From the NCBI GenBank assembly GCA_003160635.1, contig PMLV01000090.1, positions 35,698 to 99,697 of the forward strand: 64,000 nucleotides of DNA, in the 5' to 3' direction. The DNA comes from Acidimicrobiaceae bacterium (GTDB taxonomy: Bacteria; Actinomycetota; Acidimicrobiia; Acidimicrobiales; RAAP-2). The position numbers and the translations under genes are program-made. Every line of letters begins with the position of its first letter. Positions within the stretch are counted from its first letter, which is position 1. The notes beneath the pieces were generated by a model that searched no databases, was not told where the DNA came from, and saw nothing but the letters and a program-made list of their open reading frames with translations. Below are positions 15,598 to 22,379 of this stretch, in pieces.

Positions 15598-17007
15598 TTG
15601 GCCTCAACGCCGCCGGCAGGATCACCTGCTCGTTCCACGCATTCCCTACCCCGCCGACGGGAGACCCCCGATCGCCCGGCGCACCAGCGCCGCCGCCGCA
15701 CCCGCCGCATTCTGGCGTCCGAGGGCGTCTTCGACTCCATCGTCTCCCTGGCGGGCATCCTTGGTCGGCCGGTCACGAATCAGACCGGTCAGGAGATCGG
15801 CCGACTCGACGACATCGTGGCCCGTTGGTCAGATGGACAGACCTACCCGCCCGTGACCGGGCTCGTCATACGGGTGGGGCGCCGTTTGGCCTTCGTCCCC
15901 GCGTCGGCCATCGATCGCATCGCCCACGCCGAGGTGCTGCTGCGCTCGGCCCGACTCGACCTGCGCGACGTCGTACGCCGCCCCGGCGAGGTGCTCCTGG
16001 CCAAAGACGTCCTCGACCATCAGCTGGTCGACGTCGACGGCGTGCAGGTCATTCGGGCCGCCGACCTCTACCTGGCCGAGGTGCTCGGGCGCATACGCCT
16101 CGTCGGCGCCGACGTGTCGACGTCGACGCTGCTGCGCCGGCTGGGGCCACGCCGTTGGCGCCCGTCGCCCACACCCGATCGCGTCATCGACTGGGCCGCC
16201 ATCCAGCCCTTCGGCGAGTCCACCGATTCCGTGGACGGGGCCACCCAGGTCCGCCTCCGGACCACCCACGAGGGACTGCACCGCTTGCGCCCCGGCGAGT
16301 TGGCCGACCTGTTGGAGGACCTTCGCCGGGACGAGCGCAGGGAGCTGCTGGCGGCGCTGAGCCCCGACGAAGCGGCCGACGCGCTCGAAGAGATGCAGGC
16401 TGACGACCTCGAGCAGCTCCTGCGGGAAGCCGATCCCGACGAGGCGGCACGACTTCTCGTGGCCATGGAGCCCGACGAAGCGGTCGATGCCCTCCGCGAC
16501 CTTCCGGCGGCGACGCGGGGCGAGTTGTTGCGACGCATGGCGCCCAGCGCGGCAGCCGCGTTGCGCGAGCTGCTCGGATATCCCGAGGACGAGGCGGGCG
16601 GCATCATGACGTCCACGCTCGTCGTGGCCATCACCGACGACACCGTGACCGAGGTGGTCGATCAACTGGCCGATGCCCGCGGTCACGACGTCGATCTCGA
16701 CGCGGTGGCCGTGGTGAACAAGGAGGGATCGTTCGTCGGGGACGTCACGCTGCTCAAGATCCTCTTGACCATGCAGACCTCACCCGATTCGCGCATCTCC
16801 TCCCTCCTGGTCGATGAAGATGTCGTCACGGTGCGGCCGCGCGCGTCGGCCGACGAGGTGGCCCGGCAGCTGGTCGAGGCCCGCAGGCTCTCACTGGTCG
16901 TCGTCGACGACGATGGGCGACCCATGGGGCGGATCCTGGCCGACGACGTGCTCGACGCGCTCGTACCCACGAAGGGTCGGTTCCATTTTCCCAAGCTTCT
17001 GACGTGA
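15598..17007 (+). CDS. Soluble PRC-barrel / MgtE_N / CBS-domain protein (magnesium-transport regulator)
   Basis: Start TTG 15598, seven bases after AGGAGG; the ORF-track start at 15571 lies before that ribosome site. 469 residues. The N-terminal ~40 residues are basic and disordered. Residues ~45-120 look like a PRC-barrel (GRPVTNQTGQEIGRLDDIV). Residues ~215-330 are an MgtE_N superhelix of acidic repeats (LADLLEDL, LSPDEAADALEEM, MEPDEAVDALRDL), and residues ~335-460 are a CBS pair (DEAGGIMTSTLVVAI, VTVRPRASADEVARQLVEA). No membrane segments follow, unlike true MgtE channels. Its stop overlaps the GTG start of the Nramp gene (GTGA), so it is probably the Mg2+-sensing partner of that transporter. 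Confidence 0.85.
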   Translation: MASTPPAGSPARSTHSLPRRRETPDRPAHQRRRRTRRILASEGVFDSIVSLAGILGRPVTNQTGQEIGRLDDIVARWSDGQTYPPVTGLVIRVGRRLAFVPASAIDRIAHAEVLLRSARLDLRDVVRRPGEVLLAKDVLDHQLVDVDGVQVIRAADLYLAEVLGRIRLVGADVSTSTLLRRLGPRRWRPSPTPDRVIDWAAIQPFGESTDSVDGATQVRLRTTHEGLHRLRPGELADLLEDLRRDERRELLAALSPDEAADALEEMQADDLEQLLREADPDEAARLLVAMEPDEAVDALRDLPAATRGELLRRMAPSAAAALRELLGYPEDEAGGIMTSTLVVAITDDTVTEVVDQLADARGHDVDLDAVAVVNKEGSFVGDVTLLKILLTMQTSPDSRISSLLVDEDVVTVRPRASADEVARQLVEARRLSLVVVDDDGRPMGRILADDVLDALVPTKGRFHFPKLLT

Positions 17008-18245
17008 AGGCCCCGATTCACCGGAGAGGCCTCGTCTACCTCGCCGCCGCCGGGCCCGGACTGATCGCCGCCGCCGCCGGCAACGATGCGGGTGGCGTCG
17101 TCACCTACTCCTCGGCCGGCTCGGACTTCATCTACCGCACGCTCTTTCTGATGGTGCTGATCACCATCGCCTATGTCGTCGTGCAGGAGATGGTGGCGCG
17201 GCTGGCCGTGTACACCGGTAAGGGCTTGGCCGCACTCATCCGCGAGGAGTTCCCGCTGCGCATGACGGCCTTCGCCGTGACGGCCTTCGCCATCGCCAAC
17301 ATCGGGCTCATGGTCACCGAATTCGGCGGCATCGCGACGGCGTTCGACCTCTTCGGCGTCTCGCGCTATCTCTCGGTGCCCATCGCCGCGCTGGCCATCT
17401 GGAGCCTGGTCCTGTTCGGGTCGTACCGCTACGCCGAGCGGGTCTTCCTGTTGTTGACACTCGTCTTCGTGGCCTACCCGATCGCCGCTGTGCTCGGCCA
17501 TCCCAATTGGCACCATGTCGCCAGCAACACCTTGTGGCCCCACTTCATTGCCAACAAGTCCTTCCTCCTGCTCGCAGTGGCACTCATCGGGACCACCATC
17601 ACCCCCTACATCCAGTTGTACGAGGCCGGTGCCGTGGTGGACAAGGGTGTCAAGCCCGAGGACTACCGGTTCCAACGGGTCGACGCCATCGTCGGGGCGG
17701 TCCTGGCTGCGTTCGTCGCCATGTCGATCATCGTGGCCACCGGCGCCACCATTGGAGGGTCGGGTCCGCTGACCTCGGCCGCACACGCCGCCCATGCACT
17801 ACGCCCGGTGGCGGGTCCAGCCGCGGAGGTGTTGTTCGGACTCGGGCTCCTGGGCGCCTCAGCCCTGGCGGCGGCCGTGGTGCCACTTTCCACGTCCTAT
17901 GCGGTGGCCGAGGCGGTCGGAGTGGAACGGTCCGTCTCCTCCAGCTTTCGCCAGGCTCCGCTCTTCCTGGGGCTCTTCACGGCCCAGATCCTCCTCGGCG
18001 CGGCCGTGGTGCTGGTGCCGGGCAACCTGATCACCTTGATTTTGAACACGCAGGTCCTCGAAGGCGTAATCACGCCGATGACCCTGGTGCTGATCCTGGT
18101 GCTCGCCAACCGGCGTTCCCTGCTGGGCCCGGCCGCGAACGGGCCATGGGCCCGCTGGCTGGGTGGGGTGTCGATTCTCTCGGTCGCCGCCGTGGCCTCG
18201 GTCTTCGTGGTCCTTACGGTCCTGGGGTGGTTCGGCCTCAATTGA
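17004..18245 (+). CDS. Nramp-related divalent metal transporter (Mg-type metal site)
   Basis: A protein of 413 residues with about eleven membrane segments and a LeuT-like Nramp fold. The helix-1 motif, normally DPGN, reads NDAGG around residues 27-31: the Asp is kept (D28), but Pro and Asn are replaced. The helix-6 motif, normally MPHN, reads TPYI at residues 200-203, so the soft-metal ligand Met is Thr. These changes suit a hard cation such as Mg2+, as described for Nramp-related magnesium transporters. GTG start overlaps the stop of the MgtE_N/CBS gene. Mn2+ transport cannot be excluded from sequence alone. Confidence 0.85.
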   Translation: MKAPIHRRGLVYLAAAGPGLIAAAAGNDAGGVVTYSSAGSDFIYRTLFLMVLITIAYVVVQEMVARLAVYTGKGLAALIREEFPLRMTAFAVTAFAIANIGLMVTEFGGIATAFDLFGVSRYLSVPIAALAIWSLVLFGSYRYAERVFLLLTLVFVAYPIAAVLGHPNWHHVASNTLWPHFIANKSFLLLAVALIGTTITPYIQLYEAGAVVDKGVKPEDYRFQRVDAIVGAVLAAFVAMSIIVATGATIGGSGPLTSAAHAAHALRPVAGPAAEVLFGLGLLGASALAAAVVPLSTSYAVAEAVGVERSVSSSFRQAPLFLGLFTAQILLGAAVVLVPGNLITLILNTQVLEGVITPMTLVLILVLANRRSLLGPAANGPWARWLGGVSILSVAAVASVFVVLTVLGWFGLN

Positions 18246-19751
18246 GTGACCTCGGAGGCACGGAAATGGCCGAGGTTTGCGTCGGGCAAGGGGTTCGGGG
18301 AGGCTATGCGGCCATGGTTGGATGTGGCGGAATACCTTGTGCCTAAAACGCCCCGTCAGAAGTGGATCGAGATCAGAGAGTCCTGGGAGCGCTCCCGGCA
18401 CATTGCCATTCCGGCATGCGTGCCCGCCGCACCGCCCGGACCTGGGGGTTTGCGGATCGCCTTCCTGATCTACCGTGGGAATCCCCGCTGCGGCGGCCAG
18501 GGGGTCTACACCCGGCATCTGACACGCGAACTCCTTGCCCTGGGGCACTCCGTCGAAGTGTTCGCCGGGCCGCCGTGGCCCGAGCTCGACCCCGGGGTCG
18601 GCTTCACGCCCGTGCCGGGACTTGATCTCTACCGGGACCCCGATCCTTTCCGCGTGCCGCATCCGCGCGAGTTCACCAGTCGCGAGGACTGGGTGGAGTT
18701 CGCCATCATGTGCAGCGCCGGGTTCGGGGAGCCGCTGGCCTTCTCCAAGCGGGCGCGCAAGCTCCTGGCCGGACGACACGGCGATTTCGACGTGGTCCAC
18801 GACAACCAGTGCCTTGGCACGGGCATGTTGGGAATGGTCGAGGACGGCTGGCCGCTCCTGACCACGCTGCACCACCCGATCACCGTCGACCGCGAGTTGG
18901 CGTTGTCCCACACGACGAACCCGTGGCAGCGTTTCACCACCCGCCGCTGGTTCGGCTTTCTGCGGATGCAGGTCAAGGTGGCGCGTGCGCTACCGGCGGT
19001 CGTCACCGTGTCCAAGTCCTCGAGCAGGGACATCACAGCGCAGATGCAGGTGCGCCCCGAGCGGATGACCGTGGTGCCCGTCGGCGTCGATCACACCGTG
19101 TTCCGCCCGCGCGACGAGGTGACGCCGAGGCCGGGCCGGATCATGGTGACGTCGTCGAGCGACGTCCCCATGAAGGGTCTGGTGCCTCTCCTCGAGGCGG
19201 TCGCTAAAATGCGCACCGAACGCGAGATCGAGCTGACCGTCATCGGACGTCCGCGCGAGGGCGGCAGGGTGGACAGGGCCATCGCCCGGCTCGGGCTCTC
19301 CGATGTGGTGCGCTGCGTGAGCGGCATCAGTGACGACGAGCTCTCGGCCCTCTACGGGGAAGCCGAGGTCGCCGTGGTGCCCTCGTTGTACGAGGGGTTC
19401 TCCTTGCCGGCGGTCGAGGCGATGGCCTGTGGCGTGGCCGTGGTGGCGACGACCGGAGGTGCGTTGCCCGAAGTCGTGGGAGCCGATGGGGAGACGGGCC
19501 TCCTCGTGGCTCCCGACGACCCGGGGGCGTTGGCCGCCGCCATCTCCCGCCTCCTCGACGACCCTGCGCTTCGGGCGCGCTTGGGGGCGGCCGGACGCGA
19601 GCGCGTGATCAACCGCTTCACCTGGGAGGTGACGGCGGAGGGCACCGCGGCCTGTTACGACGCACTGCTTGCCGGAAAGCCGTTGCCGGGGGCGCCCGGC
19701 GTCGAACCGATCGCGGTGGTGGCGTCGTCAGGGGGGGATGTCGGATGTTGA
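18246..19751 (+). CDS. GT4-type glycosyltransferase
   Basis: A 501-residue GT-B enzyme. The N-terminal domain begins LRIAFLIYRGNPRCGGQGVYTRHLTRELLALGHSVEVF, and the C-terminal domain carries the EX7E nucleotide-sugar motif in SLYEGFSLPAVEAMACG near residue 385. GTG 18246 directly abuts the Nramp stop; ATG 18306 after GGGGAGG is an alternative, as the first 20 residues look non-conserved. It heads a cluster with a methyltransferase (7-bp overlap), a toroid protein and, convergently, a second methyltransferase. The donor and acceptor are unknown. Confidence 0.88.
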   Translation: MTSEARKWPRFASGKGFGEAMRPWLDVAEYLVPKTPRQKWIEIRESWERSRHIAIPACVPAAPPGPGGLRIAFLIYRGNPRCGGQGVYTRHLTRELLALGHSVEVFAGPPWPELDPGVGFTPVPGLDLYRDPDPFRVPHPREFTSREDWVEFAIMCSAGFGEPLAFSKRARKLLAGRHGDFDVVHDNQCLGTGMLGMVEDGWPLLTTLHHPITVDRELALSHTTNPWQRFTTRRWFGFLRMQVKVARALPAVVTVSKSSSRDITAQMQVRPERMTVVPVGVDHTVFRPRDEVTPRPGRIMVTSSSDVPMKGLVPLLEAVAKMRTEREIELTVIGRPREGGRVDRAIARLGLSDVVRCVSGISDDELSALYGEAEVAVVPSLYEGFSLPAVEAMACGVAVVATTGGALPEVVGADGETGLLVAPDDPGALAAAISRLLDDPALRARLGAAGRERVINRFTWEVTAEGTAACYDALLAGKPLPGAPGVEPIAVVASSGGDVGC

Positions 19752-20554
19752 CGGTGAATTACGACAAGCTCGGCGTCCGCCCCGGTGATCGCCTCTTGGA
19801 CCTCGGTTGCGGATTCGGACGGCATGCGTTCGAGGCGGCGCGCCGCGGTGCGGCCGTCGTCGCGCTCGACGCCGGGCCCGAAGAGGTGGCCCAGGTGCGA
19901 GGCACGTTGGGGGCCATGGTGGAAGCGGGCGAGTTGGCGGCCGACTACCCGGCCACCGCAGTGCAGGGGAATGCGCTGTCCCTGCCCTTTCCCGACGCGA
20001 CCTTCGACCGCGTGATCGCTTCGGAGGTCCTCGAGCACATACCCGACGACGTGGCGGCCATGAAGGAACTGGCACGCGTGCTCCGCCCGGGGGGAACCAT
20101 GGCCGTGACGGTGCCCCGCTGTGGCCCCGAGGCCATCAACTGGGTCCTCTCCGACGAGTATCACGACAACCCCGGAGGCCACGTGCGCATCTACCGGCGC
20201 TCGACCCTCGCGCGTCGGCTCACGTCCGCCGGCTTGCGGCCGACGGGGTTCCACCACGCCCATGGGCTGCACTCGCCGTACTGGTGGCTGCGCTGCGTCG
20301 TCGGTCCCAGCAACGACACCAATCCCGCGGTCGAGGCCTACCACAAGGTGCTGGTGTGGGACATCGTCAAGGCTCCGTTCGTGACGCGCGCGGCCGACCG
20401 CGTCCTGAGCCCACTCATCGGCAAGAGCCTGGTGCTCTACCTGACCAAGCCGTTGCGGGGTGTGGCCGGCGTGCCCGAGACGAAGCCCAACGTGCCACGG
20501 GGAGTCCCCGGGCGTCGAGGGGCGGCTCCCCGCAAGCAAGGGGCCGCCGCATGA
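19745..20554 (+). CDS. Class I SAM-dependent methyltransferase
   Basis: A protein of 269 residues. SAM motif DRLLDLGCGFGRHAFEAARRG is near residue 18, VVALDAGPEEV follows, then FDRVIASEVLEHIPDDVAAMKELARVLRPGG. The second half holds VRIYRRSTLARRL and an aromatic-rich HSPYWWLRCVVG, which suggests a lipid or hydrophobic acceptor. The C-terminal ~30 residues are basic and Pro/Arg-rich. It overlaps the glycosyltransferase by 7 bp and the next gene by ATGA, so the three are translationally linked. The acceptor is not identifiable. Confidence 0.85.
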   Translation: MLTVNYDKLGVRPGDRLLDLGCGFGRHAFEAARRGAAVVALDAGPEEVAQVRGTLGAMVEAGELAADYPATAVQGNALSLPFPDATFDRVIASEVLEHIPDDVAAMKELARVLRPGGTMAVTVPRCGPEAINWVLSDEYHDNPGGHVRIYRRSTLARRLTSAGLRPTGFHHAHGLHSPYWWLRCVVGPSNDTNPAVEAYHKVLVWDIVKAPFVTRAADRVLSPLIGKSLVLYLTKPLRGVAGVPETKPNVPRGVPGRRGAAPRKQGAAA

Positions 20555-21663
20555 CGACGGAGCACCTGCGGTCCGACGAGGGCACCGTTCCCGAGGTGCC
20601 CGGCGTCCTCACGTGCTCCGACGTGTTGTCCACGGCACACGCCATCGCGAACGTGCAGCGGTCGGACGGGATGATCCCCTGGTTCGAGGGCGGTCACTGT
20701 GATCCGTGGAACCATGTCGAGGCCGCGATGGCCCTGACCGTGTGCGGTCTGAGCGCCGAGGCCAAGGCGGCGTACCGTTGGCTCGCCGACCGCCAGCTCC
20801 CCGACGGCAGCTGGTTCAACTACTACCAGGGTGCCGGGGTGAAGGATCAGCGACTCGATACCAACGTCTGTGCCTACCTGGCTGCCGGCGCCTGGCACCA
20901 CCATCTGATCACCGGCGATGTCGAGTTCCTCGGCGAGTTGTGGCCCACCATCCAACGCAGCATCGATTTCATCTTGCGCTGGCAGCAGCCCGATGGCTCG
21001 GTGTTGTGGTCGCTCGATCCTTCCGGGCGTCCCGAGGGCTACGCCCTCTTGACGGGATCCTCCTCCATCTACCATTCGATGCGGTGCGCCGTCGCCGTGG
21101 CCGAATGCCTGGCCAAGGACCGACCGGACTGGGAGTTGGCGGCCGGCCGGCTGGGTCACGCCGTGGCGCACCACCCCACCGCATTCGCGCCCAAGGTCGA
21201 GTTCGCCATGGACTGGTACTACCCCGTGCTCTCGGGTGCACTCGAAGGTGAGGCCGGGCGTCGTCGTCTCGCCGAGGGCTGGACGACGTTCGTCATGGAG
21301 GGCTTGGGCGTGCGGTGCGTCTCGTCGGGTGACTGGGTCACGGCGGCCGAGACGGCCGAATGCGTCCTGGCTCTCGACGCGCTCGGTATGAGCGGGCACG
21401 CCCGCGACCTCTTCGTCGCCGGTCAGAACCTGCGACTGCCTGATGGCTCCTACTGGACGGGGATGGTCTATCCGGAAGAGGTGACCTTCCCCGACAACGA
21501 GCGCACGACGTACACGTTCGGCGCCATGGTGCTGGCGGCCGACGCACTGTCGAACACGTCGCCCGCCGCCGGCCTGTTCCGCGGTGAGTGCCTCCCCGAG
21601 GCACTCGATCTGGCCGAGCCGCACTGCACGGGGCCCGCCGTCAAGGACTGCACGGCCAGCTGA
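20551..21663 (+). CDS. Alpha/alpha-toroid protein of the 'prenyltransferase' annotation group
   Basis: Start ATG 20551 overlaps the previous stop (ATGA); the ORF-track extension to 19807 is read through the methyltransferase. 370 residues. Repeated helical-hairpin elements are visible: QRSDGMIPWFEGGHCDPWNHVEAAMAL, ADRQLPDGSWFNYY, WQQPDGSVLWSL and RLPDGSYWTGMVYP. The QxxDGS(W) repeats are those of squalene-cyclase/prenyltransferase-type or GH-like alpha/alpha toroids. I recall similar proteins annotated 'prenyltransferase' in actinobacteria beside glycosyltransferases, but no prenyl-transfer catalytic signature is obvious. A glycan-processing role is equally possible. Confidence 0.7.
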   Translation: MTTEHLRSDEGTVPEVPGVLTCSDVLSTAHAIANVQRSDGMIPWFEGGHCDPWNHVEAAMALTVCGLSAEAKAAYRWLADRQLPDGSWFNYYQGAGVKDQRLDTNVCAYLAAGAWHHHLITGDVEFLGELWPTIQRSIDFILRWQQPDGSVLWSLDPSGRPEGYALLTGSSSIYHSMRCAVAVAECLAKDRPDWELAAGRLGHAVAHHPTAFAPKVEFAMDWYYPVLSGALEGEAGRRRLAEGWTTFVMEGLGVRCVSSGDWVTAAETAECVLALDALGMSGHARDLFVAGQNLRLPDGSYWTGMVYPEEVTFPDNERTTYTFGAMVLAADALSNTSPAAGLFRGECLPEALDLAEPHCTGPAVKDCTAS

Positions 21664-21670
21664 TCCGCCG

Positions 21671-22354
21671 TTATGCGGCGGGCAACACCACGCGCCTCAG
21701 GACGCGCAGGCTGCCGCACGCGCCGTCCTCGACGAACTCGCCCGACGCCAATGCGGCACAGAACAACTCGTAGGGGGGCCGGCCACCGTCCGCGGGGTCG
21801 GGGAACACGTCATGGATGGCCAGCCAGCCGCCGAGAACCACCTGGGGCGCCCAACCTCGATAGTCGGCCCACGCGGGTTCCGCCCCGTGACCACCGTCAA
21901 TGAAGCAGAAGGCCAGCGGGTGCCTCCAGCGGGCGGCCACGGTGGATGAGTCGCCCACCACGCCCACCACCGATCCTTCGAGCTCGGCGCCGCTGATCGC
22001 CCGGCGCCAGTGCAGCAGCGTATCGATCTGCCCCCGCGCCCGGTCGACCAGATCCGGTTCGTGATAATCCCATCCCGGTTGATTCTCCTCGGAGCCCCGG
22101 TGGTGGTCGATGGAGAACAGGACGGCGCCCGTTGCCTCAGCCGCCGCCCCGACGTAGAGCGAAGACTTGCCACACCAGGCTCCGATCTCGACGAACGTCG
22201 TCGGGGAGCCCCCGGGCAGGGCGGCACGGCCTGCCCGCAGCGCGGCCCGCAGCAGCGCCTCGCCTTCGTCGTCTGGCATGAAGCCGCGCGTCTGGCGGGC
22301 CGCGCCGACCACCGCCTGCAGGCGGTGGCCCTCCGGAGCGGGTGCGTCGTTCAT
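21671..22354 (-). CDS. Class I SAM-dependent methyltransferase (Methyltransf_24-like)
   Basis: A protein of 227 residues from ATG 22354 (MNDAPAPEGHRL), with a G-rich stretch about 12 bases upstream; the longer ORF start is unsupported. The fold signature is TTFVEIGAWCGKSSLYVGAAAE near residue 52, FSIDHHRGSEENQPGW, and then FCFIDGGHGAEPAWADYRGWAP, characteristic of the methyltransferase-24/CmcI-like group often seen in sugar or glycan modification. It ends 7 bp from the convergent toroid gene, and with the GT4, methyltransferase and toroid genes it seems to form one functional locus. Confidence 0.8.
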   Translation of the reverse strand: MNDAPAPEGHRLQAVVGAARQTRGFMPDDEGEALLRAALRAGRAALPGGSPTTFVEIGAWCGKSSLYVGAAAEATGAVLFSIDHHRGSEENQPGWDYHEPDLVDRARGQIDTLLHWRRAISGAELEGSVVGVVGDSSTVAARWRHPLAFCFIDGGHGAEPAWADYRGWAPQVVLGGWLAIHDVFPDPADGGRPPYELFCAALASGEFVEDGACGSLRVLRRVVLPAA

Positions 22355-22379
22355 CGGGTGTGGATTCCCCCCGTCGCCC

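Noticed and set aside
19807-21663. 618-residue form of the toroid protein
   Set aside because: The first ~248 residues are an out-of-frame reading of the methyltransferase gene; the ATG at 20551 overlaps the stop as ATGA and starts the conserved part.
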